Positions 6,050-13,244 of a stretch of DNA of 13,441 bases are shown here, piece after piece. Both the position numbers and the translations under genes were made by a program. Under the pieces are notes generated by a model. That model searched no databases, was not told where the DNA came from, and saw nothing but the letters and a program-made list of their open reading frames with translations. Numbering within the stretch: position 1 is the stretch's first letter; each line of letters opens with the position of its first letter. Location of the stretch: positions 1 to 13,441 of the forward strand of contig CAZAUJ010000023.1 in the NCBI GenBank assembly GCA_964488355.1, read 5' to 3'. The DNA comes from Thermoanaerobaculum sp964488355 (GTDB lineage Bacteria > Acidobacteriota > Thermoanaerobaculia > Thermoanaerobaculales > Thermoanaerobaculaceae).

Positions 6050-6676
6050 ATGGAGGACAAAGAGACCAAAGGCGTAGAGCCTGCAGCGCCGGAAGAGGAG
6101 GGCGGAGCCTCACCGGCGCTGGAAGCAGCACAGGGCGAGCCCAGCGCTGTGGACCAGGCGCTGCAGGAAGAGCTGGAACGCCTGCAGGAGGAAATGGCCC
6201 GCTTGCGGGAGCTGTACCTGCGCAAGTTGGCCGACTTCGAAAACTTCCGCAAGCGCAAGGAAAAGGAAATGCAGGACTTTCGCCTGCTGGCGCATGCCGA
6301 CCTGCTCCGCGATGTGCTGCCGGTACTGGACAACCTGGAGCGGGCGCTGGCGGTACCGGAAGGGGACGGCTCGGGCATCCGCACCGGTGTGGAGTTGGTG
6401 CTGCGTCAGCTCAAGGACGTGCTTTCGCGCTACGGCCTCGCCGAGGTGAACCCGTTGGCGCAAGCCTTCGACCCCCGTTACCACGAAGCCATCGCCCGCC
6501 AGGAGCGGGAGGAGGTCACCAGCGAGGTGGTGTTGGAGGTGCTGCAAAAAGGCTATATGCTGCACGAAAAGCTTCTCCGTCCCGCCATGGTGGTGGTGGG
6601 GGTACCTAAGAAACGTGAGGAGCCCCCGGCGCCGGAGCCGGAGGAGAAGGGCGAGGGTGATCCATGGGTGTCGTGA
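6050..6676 (+). CDS. grpE: Nucleotide exchange factor GrpE
   Basis: The GrpE dimer releases ADP from DnaK. The 208-residue protein has a low-complexity acidic N-terminus (1 to about 35) and a long coiled coil (about 36-80, LQEELERLQEEMARLRELYLRKLADFENFRKR). A four-helix region with LRDVLPVLDNLERAL follows. The C-terminal beta-wing includes AFDPRYHEAIARQE and VLQKGYMLHEKLLRPAMVVVG. The tail beyond is charged and proline-rich. The start has GGAGGG (6035-6040) 9 nt upstream, inside the end of hrcA. The 3' end overlaps dnaK by 13 nt, consistent with coupled translation of the exchange factor and its chaperone. Confidence 0.95.
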   Translation: MEDKETKGVEPAAPEEEGGASPALEAAQGEPSAVDQALQEELERLQEEMARLRELYLRKLADFENFRKRKEKEMQDFRLLAHADLLRDVLPVLDNLERALAVPEGDGSGIRTGVELVLRQLKDVLSRYGLAEVNPLAQAFDPRYHEAIARQEREEVTSEVVLEVLQKGYMLHEKLLRPAMVVVGVPKKREEPPAPEPEEKGEGDPWVS

Positions 6677-8529
6677 TTGGCATAGACCTAGGCACTACCA
6701 ACTCCTGTGCCGCGCTGGTGGAGGGCGCCAGACCGGTGGTCATCCCCAACCGCGAGGGGGCGCGCACCACCCCCTCGGTGGTGGCGCTTACCGCGGACGG
6801 AGAGCTCCTGGTGGGGCAAATTGCCCGGCGGCAGGCACTGACCAACGCCAAGAACACCGTCTATGCGGTCAAGAGGCTCATGGGGCGCAAGTTTACCTCG
6901 CCGGAGGTAACCCGCGCTCGGGAGCTGGTGCCCTACGCCATCGTGGAGGCGCCCAACGGCGATGCCTACGTACAAATTGGCGGCCGCACCTTTTCGCCGC
7001 AGGAAATTTCCTCGTTCATCTTGAGGGAAATCAAAGAGTTTTCCGAGGCCGCGCTGGGGCAAGAGGTCAAGGAAGCCATCGTTACCGTGCCGGCCTACTT
7101 TGACGACGCTCAACGCCAGGCCACTAAAGATGCGGGCACCCTTGCCGGTCTCAACGTGCTGCGCATCATTAACGAGCCCACCGCGGCCGCGCTGGCTTAC
7201 GGCTTCGGCCGGGTGGGCGGCGGGGAGCTGGTGGCGGTGTACGACTTGGGTGGTGGCACCTTCGATATCTCGATCTTGGAGATCGGTGAGGGCCTTTACG
7301 AGGTCAAATCCACGGCCGGCGATACCTTCCTGGGGGGAGAGGACTTCGATGCCCGCATCATCGAGCTGCTCCTGGACCAGTTTAAAAAGGAAACAGGCGT
7401 GGACCTGACCGAGGACCCCATGGCGATGCAGCGGCTGAAGGAAGCAGCGGAGCAAGCCAAATGCCAGCTGTCTTCAGCGGAGGTGACCACCGCCTCCTTA
7501 CCTTTCATGGCCCAGGCAGGTTCCAAGGCGCTGCATCTCAACTACACTCTCACCCGCGAGCAGCTGGAGGACCTGGTACGGGACCTGGTAATCAAGACCT
7601 TGGAACCCTGCCGCAACGCCTTGGAAGCGGCCAAGGTGACACCCGAACAGGTGAGCCAGGTGATCCTGGTGGGTGGGCAGACACGCATGCCCCTGGTGGC
7701 GCGCACGGTCGCGCAGTTCTTCAAGCGCGAGCCTTGCCGTGACATCAACCCTGATGAAGTGGTGGCCGTAGGAGCGGCAATCCAGGCGGGCATTATCAAG
7801 GGTGAGGTGAAGGACCTGGTGCTTTTGGACGTCACGCCCCTGTCCTTAGGCATTGAAACCCGCGGTGGTCTGTTCGCCAAGCTCATTGAGCGCAACTCCA
7901 CCATCCCTACGCGCGCCACGCAAATCTTCACCACCGTGGCAGACAACCAGCGCGTGGTGGAAATTCACGTGCTGCAGGGGGAAAGGGAGCTGGCGGCGGA
8001 AAACCGCTCCCTGGGCAAGTTTGAGCTGGTAGGCATTCCGCCGGCGCCGCGCGGGGTGCCGCAAATTGAGGTCACCTTCGCCATTGACTCCAACGGCATC
8101 GTGCAGGTGACAGCCCGGGACGTGGCTTCGGGGAAGGAGCAGTCTATCCGTGTCAACCCGGCCGGCGGCCTCACCCGGGAAGAAATAGACCGCATGATTG
8201 CCGAGGCGGATCGCTTCCGCCGCCAGGATGAGGAGCGCAAGGAGGCGCGCCTGCTGCGCAACCGTCTGGAGGGCCTCCTGTACAACACCGAAAGGGTGTT
8301 CAAGCAGTTTGGCGACTCCCTGGAGGCGGAAAAAAGGCAGCAAGCAAGGGAAACTATTGCCCGCGCCAAGCGGCTGCTCACCTCCGAGGACAAGGCCGCA
8401 ATCCAGGAATGCATTGCTGCCTTGCAGGAGGTTTCCCGCAGCCTCACCCACCTGCTCATGGCCGATCCCACCAGGCTGCTGACGGGGCTTTCAGGCCCCT
8501 CGTCGGAGGCAAACAAGGATGGCGAGTAA
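6664..8529 (+). CDS. dnaK: Molecular chaperone DnaK (Hsp70)
   Basis: The 621-residue Hsp70 binds exposed hydrophobic peptides in an ATP-controlled cycle. The ATPase domain (1 to about 385) shows IGIDLGTTNS at the N-terminus, Lys70, DLGGGTFD with Thr199, and VILVGGQTRMP. Lys70 and Thr199 fall at the same numbers as in E. coli, so the Gram-negative-type N-terminal segment is present. The interdomain linker VLLDVTPLSLGIET (387-400) leads to the substrate-binding beta domain (about 394-505) and a helical lid (about 506-600). The C-terminal tail is short (SGPSSEANKDGE) and lacks the usual acidic EEVKD-like end. It overlaps grpE by 13 nt and dnaJ by 11 nt. The dnaJ ribosome binding site lies within the last dnaK codons, which may constrain the tail. 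Confidence 0.97.
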   Translation: MGVVIGIDLGTTNSCAALVEGARPVVIPNREGARTTPSVVALTADGELLVGQIARRQALTNAKNTVYAVKRLMGRKFTSPEVTRARELVPYAIVEAPNGDAYVQIGGRTFSPQEISSFILREIKEFSEAALGQEVKEAIVTVPAYFDDAQRQATKDAGTLAGLNVLRIINEPTAAALAYGFGRVGGGELVAVYDLGGGTFDISILEIGEGLYEVKSTAGDTFLGGEDFDARIIELLLDQFKKETGVDLTEDPMAMQRLKEAAEQAKCQLSSAEVTTASLPFMAQAGSKALHLNYTLTREQLEDLVRDLVIKTLEPCRNALEAAKVTPEQVSQVILVGGQTRMPLVARTVAQFFKREPCRDINPDEVVAVGAAIQAGIIKGEVKDLVLLDVTPLSLGIETRGGLFAKLIERNSTIPTRATQIFTTVADNQRVVEIHVLQGERELAAENRSLGKFELVGIPPAPRGVPQIEVTFAIDSNGIVQVTARDVASGKEQSIRVNPAGGLTREEIDRMIAEADRFRRQDEERKEARLLRNRLEGLLYNTERVFKQFGDSLEAEKRQQARETIARAKRLLTSEDKAAIQECIAALQEVSRSLTHLLMADPTRLLTGLSGPSSEANKDGE

Positions 8530-9631
8530 GCGGGACTACTACGAGGTCTTGGGGGTAAGCCGCAACGCCACGCAGGAGGAAATCAAAAAGGCCTACCGCC
8601 ACCTGGCGGTGCAGTACCACCCCGACCGAAATCCCGGCAACAAGGAGGCGGAGGAAAAGTTTAAGGAGGCGGCGGAAGCCTACGCCGTGCTTTCTGACCC
8701 GGAAAAGCGGGCCCACTACGACCGCTTTGGCCACGCGGGCGTGGGCGAGCAGCCCTTCACCGGTTTTTCCCCCGATATCTTTGCCGACTTTGCCGACATC
8801 TTGGGCAGCTTCTTTGGCTTCGAGGGCATCTTCGGTAGCCGCCGCAGCGGCACCGGCCCGCAGCGGGGTGCGGACCTGCGCACGGTGGTGCGGCTTTCCT
8901 TTGCCGAGATGGCTTCCGGCGTGGAAAAGGTGCTGCATGTACCGAGGGAGGAAAACTGCCCCACCTGCGGGGGCAGCGGAGCCGCTCGCGGGAGCCGGCC
9001 GGTCGTCTGCCACGTCTGCGCTGGCAGGGGACAGGTGCGCTACAGCCAGGGCTTCTTCTCCCTGGTGCGCACCTGCCCGCAATGCGAGGGCCGTGGGAGC
9101 ATGGTGGACAAGCCCTGCAGCGACTGCGGCGGGCGCGGGCGCGTGGAGCGGCGGCGGGAGGTGCGGTTCACCATCCCCGCGGGCGTAGAATCGGGCACTC
9201 GCGTGCGCTTGGTGGGGCAGGGGGAAGAGGGTCTGCGCGGCGGCCCGCCGGGCGACCTGTACGTGGAAATCGAGGTGGAGCCGCACGAGGTGTTCGTGCG
9301 CCAGGGGGCGGACATCCACCTGGAGGTGGAAGTTTCCGCTTTTCTCGCTGCCTTAGGCGGGGAGGTGGAAATTCCTACGCTTGAGGGCACCTCCACGCTT
9401 ACAATTCCCGAGGGGTCGCAGCCGGGAGACACCCTGGTGCTTAAGGGGCAAGGCCTGCCCCGCATGCGTCGCACCGGGCGCGGTGACCTGGTGGTGCACC
9501 TTAAGGTCGTGGTGCCACGCAAGCTCAACGCGCGCCAGAAGGAGCTGCTGCGGCAGCTGTTGGCGGAAGAAGAAAAGCAGGGCCGTTCGGTGCTGCGCAA
9601 GGTACGCGACTTTTTGGAGGGCAATGGGTGA
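8519..9631 (+). CDS. dnaJ: Chaperone DnaJ (type I Hsp40)
   Basis: DnaJ delivers substrates to DnaK and stimulates its ATPase. The 370-residue protein has a J domain (1-70) with HPD at 34-36 and a Gly/Phe-rich linker (about 71-117). The zinc-binding domain has four intact CxxCxGxG repeats beginning at Cys147, Cys164, Cys186 and Cys200. Two beta-sandwich substrate domains (IPAGVESGTRVRL, GDLYVEIEVEPHEVF, LKGQGLPRMR, GDLVVHLKVVVP) and a C-terminal dimerisation helix follow. All parts of a class I DnaJ are present. The start lies 9 nt after GGAGG (8505-8509) and overlaps dnaK by 11 nt. The stop overlaps the prmA GTG start by 4 nt. Confidence 0.97.
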   Translation: MASKRDYYEVLGVSRNATQEEIKKAYRHLAVQYHPDRNPGNKEAEEKFKEAAEAYAVLSDPEKRAHYDRFGHAGVGEQPFTGFSPDIFADFADILGSFFGFEGIFGSRRSGTGPQRGADLRTVVRLSFAEMASGVEKVLHVPREENCPTCGGSGAARGSRPVVCHVCAGRGQVRYSQGFFSLVRTCPQCEGRGSMVDKPCSDCGGRGRVERRREVRFTIPAGVESGTRVRLVGQGEEGLRGGPPGDLYVEIEVEPHEVFVRQGADIHLEVEVSAFLAALGGEVEIPTLEGTSTLTIPEGSQPGDTLVLKGQGLPRMRRTGRGDLVVHLKVVVPRKLNARQKELLRQLLAEEEKQGRSVLRKVRDFLEGNG

Positions 9632-10476
9632 GCTCCACCTTTATCACCCTCACCTTTCGCCTACCCAGGGAAAAGGAGCTGCAGCTGCCCGAGGTCCTGG
9701 AGGCCTGGCCGGTGCTGGGGTGCGAGGTGCGCGATGCTAACGGCGATGTGGAGGTGGTGCTGTTCCTCGCGGGCGAGGAGGACGGCGTCCTTCCCCAGCT
9801 GAAAGGGGTGCTGCATCGCTTCGGTGCCCGTGAGCTGGCTGAAGGGCTGCAGCCGGAAGTGGATTGGCTGGGGGCCTACCGCGCCCAGTCCAAGCCTTTT
9901 CCGGTGGGCCAGCGCTTTTGGATTGACCCTCACCCGCAAACCCCCACCCCGCCGCCGCCGGAAAGGCTTGCCTTGCTCATTGAGCCCCGGCAAGCCTTTG
10001 GCACCGGCTCCCACGAATCCACCCAGCTCATGCTGCTTGTGCTGGAAGGCCACCCGCCCACGGGCAGGAGGGTCTTGGACGTGGGCACCGGCTCGGGCAT
10101 CTTGGCGCTGGCGGCCAAAGCACTGGGGGCAGCCTGGGTGCTGGGCTTCGACATGGACGCGGACGCGGTGTTTGTGGCTGGGGAGACCCGGCGCTGGCAT
10201 CCCCAATGGCCGGTGGCGTTGTTTGCTGGTCGGGTCAAGGCCTTGCGGGCCCAACCCACCTTCCACCTGGTGATGGCCAACATGCTGGTGGAACAGGTTG
10301 TGCCCCTTTTGCCGCACCTTGCCCGCCTGCTGTTACCGGCAGGTCAGCTTTTCCTTTCCGGTTTGCTCAAGGCGCAAGAACACGCCGTGGCCAGCGAGCT
10401 GGAGAGCTTGGGCCTGGAAGTGGTGGCGAAGGAGCAGCTGGGGGAGTGGGCGGCGCTGGTGGCACAGCAGGCGTGA
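9628..10476 (+). CDS. prmA: Ribosomal protein L11 methyltransferase
   Basis: PrmA uses S-adenosylmethionine to trimethylate ribosomal protein L11. The 282-residue protein has a small N-terminal recognition domain (1 to about 95), a linker, and a class I methyltransferase fold. Conserved parts are EPRQAFGTGSHESTQ (119-132), the SAM-binding loop VLDVGTGSGILALAAKALGA (149-168), and VMANML (215-220) in place of the more usual VVANIL. The linker is unusual: PHPQTPTPPPPERL (101-114) includes four consecutive prolines, which predicts EF-P-dependent translation. The GTG start overlaps the dnaJ stop (GTGA), and GGAGG (9616-9620) lies 7 nt upstream. The position after dnaJ is conserved in Bacillus-type dnaK operons. 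Confidence 0.9.
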   Translation: MSSTFITLTFRLPREKELQLPEVLEAWPVLGCEVRDANGDVEVVLFLAGEEDGVLPQLKGVLHRFGARELAEGLQPEVDWLGAYRAQSKPFPVGQRFWIDPHPQTPTPPPPERLALLIEPRQAFGTGSHESTQLMLLVLEGHPPTGRRVLDVGTGSGILALAAKALGAAWVLGFDMDADAVFVAGETRRWHPQWPVALFAGRVKALRAQPTFHLVMANMLVEQVVPLLPHLARLLLPAGQLFLSGLLKAQEHAVASELESLGLEVVAKEQLGEWAALVAQQA

Positions 10477-11186
10477 CGCGGCTGGTATTTCCCCATGGCA
10501 AGCTCAAGCTGGGCCGGCTGGTGTTGCCGCGAGAGGTGGCCCACCACGCCCGCGTGGCGCGGGTGGCGCCTGGGGAACCGGTGGAGGTGTTGGACCTGGC
10601 CGGTACGGTGGCGCTGGGGCGAATGCGTGCCTACCAGACCGACGGGAGCTGCGAGGTGGAGGTGATGGAGCTGGTGCACCAGCGGGGAGAGCCACCCGTG
10701 CCCCTGACCCTGGCCTTAGCTGTGCTCCACACCCAAGCCTTCGACTGGGCGGTGGAAAAGGCCACCGAGCTCGGCGCCACAAGCATTCAGCCCTTGCTCA
10801 CCCAGCGGGTTCAAGGGCGGCCGCACGAGCTGCGGGTGGGTCGTTGGCAGCGTGTGGCGCAGGCGGCGGTGGCCCAGTGCGGGCGCTCATGCTGTCCCCA
10901 GGTCTTGCCTCCTCGGTCGCTGGCGTCGTTCCTGGCCGAGGCGCGGGGGCTGGTGGTGGCGGCGGACTTTTGCGGCGCCGACCCTGCCACCTGGAGCCCA
11001 CCGGCAGCTGGGCAGGTGACGGTGGTGGTGGGGCCGGAAGGGGGGTTTACCGAGCAGGAGCGGCAGGCGCTGCAGCAGGCGGGGGCTGTGTGTGTTTTTC
11101 TCGGCCCCAGGACGCTGCGGGCGGAGACGGCGGCAGTGGTGATGCTGGCCCTGGTGCAGGCCAGGCTGGGCTGGTGGACAAAATGA
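10473..11186 (+). CDS. rsmE: 16S rRNA (uracil1498-N3)-methyltransferase RsmE
   Basis: RsmE methylates N3 of U1498 in 16S rRNA near the decoding centre. The 237-residue protein has an N-terminal PUA-like RNA-binding domain (about 1-70) and a C-terminal SPOUT knot domain. Diagnostic motifs are FDWAVEKATELGATSIQPLL (90-109), VVVGPEGGFTEQE (184-196) and LGPRTLRAETA (210-220), which build the SAM-binding knot. The GTG at 10473 is chosen because it overlaps the prmA stop (GTGA) and gives the typical length. The frame is open further upstream but runs inside prmA with no family similarity. The ribosome binding site is weak, so re-initiation from prmA is likely. The last codons contain the -35 box of rnpB. 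Confidence 0.93.
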   Translation: MTRLVFPHGKLKLGRLVLPREVAHHARVARVAPGEPVEVLDLAGTVALGRMRAYQTDGSCEVEVMELVHQRGEPPVPLTLALAVLHTQAFDWAVEKATELGATSIQPLLTQRVQGRPHELRVGRWQRVAQAAVAQCGRSCCPQVLPPRSLASFLAEARGLVVAADFCGADPATWSPPAAGQVTVVVGPEGGFTEQERQALQQAGAVCVFLGPRTLRAETAAVVMLALVQARLGWWTK

Positions 11187-11203
11187 GCCGGCAGCCCTAA
11201 CAT
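11175..11203 (+). promoter_or_regulatory. Promoter of rnpB, overlapping the 3' end of rsmE
   Basis: TGGACA (11175-11180, 5 of 6 to TTGACA) and TAACAT (11198-11203, 4 of 6 to TATAAT) are separated by exactly 17 nt. The predicted start, 7 nt after the -10, falls at 11210, the first base of the closing helix P1 of the RNase P RNA. The -35 lies in the last codons of rsmE. Confidence 0.7.
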
Positions 11204-11209
11204 GGTTCT

Positions 11210-11572
11210 GGCATCGGGGAGGGTAGGCGCCCGCCCGGCCAAAAGCCGGGAGGAAAGTCCGAACTCCAGGTGGGAGCACGCTGGGTAACGCCCAGCCGCG
11301 GTAACGCGAGGGAACGTGCCACAGAAAACATACCGCCCGCCTTGGCGGGTAAGGGTGAAAAGGTGGGGTAAGAGCCCACCGCTCGGCTGGTGACAGCCGG
11401 GGCATGGTAAACCCCGTGCGGAGCAAGGCCAAATAGGGGGACCAACGGGCCCCACCCCCGGTGGCGCGCACGCGCCGGGTCCCCGGGTAGGCCGCTTGAG
11501 CTTGGAGGCAACTCCAAGCCCAGAGGAATGGGTGCCCACGACAGAATTCGGCTTACAGCCCGCCCCGATGCC
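11210..11572 (+). ncRNA. rnpB: RNase P RNA, bacterial type A
   Basis: This is the catalytic RNA that removes 5' leaders from pre-tRNAs. Ends are set by helix P1: GGCATCGGGG (11210-11219) pairs perfectly with CCCCGATGCC (11563-11572). Recognisable conserved blocks in order are GAGGAAAGTCCG (P4 5' strand), GTGCCACAGAAAACATACCG, GGTAAGGGTGAAA, GGTAAGAGCCCACCG, GGTAAACCCC, GGAGCAAGGCCAAATAGG, GGGTAGGCCGCTTGAGC and ACAGAATTCGGCTTACAG (P4 3' strand). P2 can form from GGCGCCC (11226-11232) and GGGTGCC before the P4 3' strand. P3 (CCCGGC-CAAAA-GCCGGG, 11234-11250) and P12 (11336-11349, loop CTTG) are short. The gene starts 23 nt after rsmE, with its own promoter. Confidence 0.97.
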
Positions 11573-11580
11573 TTTTTTAT
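11563..11580 (+). terminator. 3' end of rnpB with T-tract
   Basis: Six Ts (11573-11578) directly follow the 3' strand of P1. The GC-rich P1 stem plus the T-run would act like an intrinsic terminator although the two strands of P1 lie about 340 nt apart. No other local hairpin precedes the Ts, so termination and final 3'-end formation may be one event. Confidence 0.55.
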
Positions 11581-11649
11581 TTGCGAGCCTGCGCAGCGGG
11601 CGACACGGTCCAGGCTGGATGGGAGGGTGCGATGGGGCTGCAACACAAA

Positions 11650-11705
11650 AGACTGCTTCGCGGCCCGCGCTTCCTCGTAATGATGTGGCGCCCGTGTCAG
11701 GGCGC
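11650..11705. repeat. Probable degenerate copy of a dispersed palindromic intergenic repeat
   Basis: Read on the minus strand, 11685-11650 resembles the intergenic repeat of many bacterial genomes with the form GTCATTGCGAGGAGC...GAAGCAATCT. Here it reads CATCATTACGAGGAAGC, then a GC-rich centre, then GCGAAGCAGTCT. Next to it, GCGCCC (11688-11693) and GGGCGC (11700-11705) form a 6-bp hairpin. This fills much of the 182-nt gap between rnpB and guaB, and I see no gene in that gap. The match comes from memory of the repeat family, not a search. Confidence 0.45.
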
Positions 11706-11733
11706 GCACGGGGAGGCACACACCTGCCGCTGT

Positions 11734-11751
11734 CCGGCTGAGATGGGCCGG
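11734..11751 (-). other. Stem-loop just after the guaB stop
   Basis: GCCGG (11751-11747) and CCGGC (11738-11734) on the minus strand can form a short GC stem with an 8-nt loop, 3 nt after the guaB stop codon. No T-run follows, so it is at best a weak or processing-related 3' end. No standard intrinsic terminator is visible for guaB before rnpB. Confidence 0.25.
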
Positions 11752-11754
11752 CGC

Positions 11755-13227
11755 CTAGGGCTCTAAGCGGTAGTTGGGCGCTTCCTTGGTAATGATCACG
11801 TCGTGGGCGTGGGATTCCTTCAAGCCCGCCTGCGTGATGCGCACGAAGCGTGCCTTTTGCTGCAGCTCGGGGATGGTACGGCAGCCGCAGAGGCCCATGC
11901 CCGCCTTCAAGCCCCCCACCAGCTGGGCGAGCTGGGCTGCCAGCGGTCCCTTGTACGGCACCATGCCCTCGATGCCTTCCGGCACCAGCTTGGTAAGCTC
12001 TTCCTCCTCCTGGAAGTAGCGCTCCCGGGCTCCGGCGCCTTCCCGCATGGCCCCCAGGGACCCCATGCCCCGGTAGGCCTTGAACGTGCGTCCCTGGTAA
12101 AGAATCTGCTCGCCCGGGGACTCGTCCACGCCCGCAAACAGCGAGCCAACCATCACGCTGTCGGCCCCTGCGGCCAAGGCCTTGGTGATGTCGCCCGAGT
12201 ACTTGATGCCACCATCGGCAATGAGCGGCACCCCCACCTCCCGGCAGGCGCGGGCGCACTCCATGATGGCGGTCATTTGCGGCACCCCGGCGCCTGTCAC
12301 CACGCGGGTAGTGCAGATGGAGCCGGGCCCCACACCCACTTTCACCGCGTCGACTTCCAGCTGAATGAGGTCGCGGGCACCCTCGTAGGTGGCCACGTTG
12401 CCAGCAATCAGCGGCACCTCGGGGAAGGTCTCCTTGATCCAGCGGGCAGCGGCCATCACCGCCTCCGCATGGCCGTGGGAGGAATCCAACACCAGCACGT
12501 CCACCCGCGCGGCCACGAGCTCCCGACAGCGGTCCGCCAAATCCTTGCCCGCGCCCACCGCCGCCGCCACCCGCAAGCGCCCGTAGGCGTCCTTGCAGGC
12601 GTGGGGGTACTCCTGGGCCTTCTTGATGTCCTTGACGGTGATGAGGCCCTTGAGGTTGCCCTCCTCATCCACCACCAGCAGCTTCTCGATACGGTGCTTG
12701 TGCAACAGGGCCTTGGCCTGCTCCAGGGTGGTCCCCACCGGTGCGGTCACCAGGTTGTCCTTGGTCATGAAGTCAGCAATGGGTCGCTCCTCGTCGGTGC
12801 AAAAGCGCAGGTCGCGGTTTGTGAGTATGCCCTTCAGCTGGCCGTGCTCATCCACCACTGGCAGGCCAGAAATCTTGTAGCGGGCCATGAGCGCCAGCGC
12901 CTCGCGCACCAGCTGCTCCGGCCGAATGGTCACGGGGTCCACGATCATGCCCGACTCGGAGCGCTTGACCATGTCCACCTCTTCCGCTTGCCGCTGGATG
13001 GGCATGTTGCGGTGGATCACGCCGATGCCGCCGTGCTGGGCCATGGCGATGGCCATGCGCGCCTCGGTCACCGTATCCATGGCGGCTGAAAGGATGGGGA
13101 TGTTCAGCCTAATGGTGCGGGTGAGGCGGGTGGACACCTCCGTCTCCGCCGGGTGCACCGCCGAGCGGGCAGGAAGGAGCAGCACATCGTCAAAAGTCAA
13201 GGCCAGTGGGATCCCCTGATCCAGCAT
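11755..13227 (-). CDS. guaB: Inosine-5'-monophosphate dehydrogenase
   Basis: IMP dehydrogenase oxidises IMP to XMP with NAD+, the committed step of guanine nucleotide synthesis. The 490-residue protein is full length: LTFDDVLLLPARS near the N-terminus, SAAMDTVTE (47-55), and a pair of CBS domains (about 92-205) that bind regulatory nucleotides. The catalytic loop GSICTTR carries Cys305. It continues with the phosphate-binding DGGI segment (338-341), RGMGSLGAM (386-394), the mobile flap with the Arg403-Tyr404 dyad in RERYFQ, and VPEGIEGMVPYKG. The ATG at 13227 gives the family N-terminus (LTFDDVLL at 10-17). No ribosome binding site precedes it, but TAAAAT lies 5 nt upstream, suggesting leaderless transcription. 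It faces rnpB convergently. Confidence 0.97.
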   Translation of the reverse strand: MLDQGIPLALTFDDVLLLPARSAVHPAETEVSTRLTRTIRLNIPILSAAMDTVTEARMAIAMAQHGGIGVIHRNMPIQRQAEEVDMVKRSESGMIVDPVTIRPEQLVREALALMARYKISGLPVVDEHGQLKGILTNRDLRFCTDEERPIADFMTKDNLVTAPVGTTLEQAKALLHKHRIEKLLVVDEEGNLKGLITVKDIKKAQEYPHACKDAYGRLRVAAAVGAGKDLADRCRELVAARVDVLVLDSSHGHAEAVMAAARWIKETFPEVPLIAGNVATYEGARDLIQLEVDAVKVGVGPGSICTTRVVTGAGVPQMTAIMECARACREVGVPLIADGGIKYSGDITKALAAGADSVMVGSLFAGVDESPGEQILYQGRTFKAYRGMGSLGAMREGAGARERYFQEEEELTKLVPEGIEGMVPYKGPLAAQLAQLVGGLKAGMGLCGCRTIPELQQKARFVRITQAGLKESHAHDVIITKEAPNYRLEP

Positions 13228-13232
13228 GGCCT

Positions 13233-13238
13233 ATTTTA
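13233..13238 (-). promoter_or_regulatory. Possible guaB -10 box, leaderless start
   Basis: TAAAAT on the minus strand (5 of 6 to TATAAT) stands 5 nt before the guaB ATG, so initiation 6 to 7 nt downstream would fall on the start codon itself. It stands out as an AT-rich patch in GC-rich DNA. The -35 region 17 nt further upstream (TGCCCG) is poor. Confidence 0.45.
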
Positions 13239-13244
13239 ACCCGA

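Noticed and set aside
5377..6384. Minus-strand open frame of 335 codons across hrcA and grpE
   Set aside because: Antisense shadow of two confidently identified genes, with serine/arginine-rich translation typical of a shadow frame.
10206..10472. Longer form of rsmE starting inside prmA
   Set aside because: The added residues are glycine- and proline-rich shadow translation of prmA. The family N-terminus begins at the GTG at 10473.
10811..12259. Minus-strand open frame of 482 codons spanning rsmE, rnpB and guaB
   Set aside because: It runs antisense to rsmE and through the RNase P RNA gene, then in another frame of guaB. No family motifs are present.
11803..13089. Long open frame (428 codons) on the plus strand
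   Set aside because: It lies entirely antisense to guaB, which is a complete and well conserved IMP dehydrogenase. Long opposite-strand frames are expected in GC-rich genes, and the translation has no recognisable domain.
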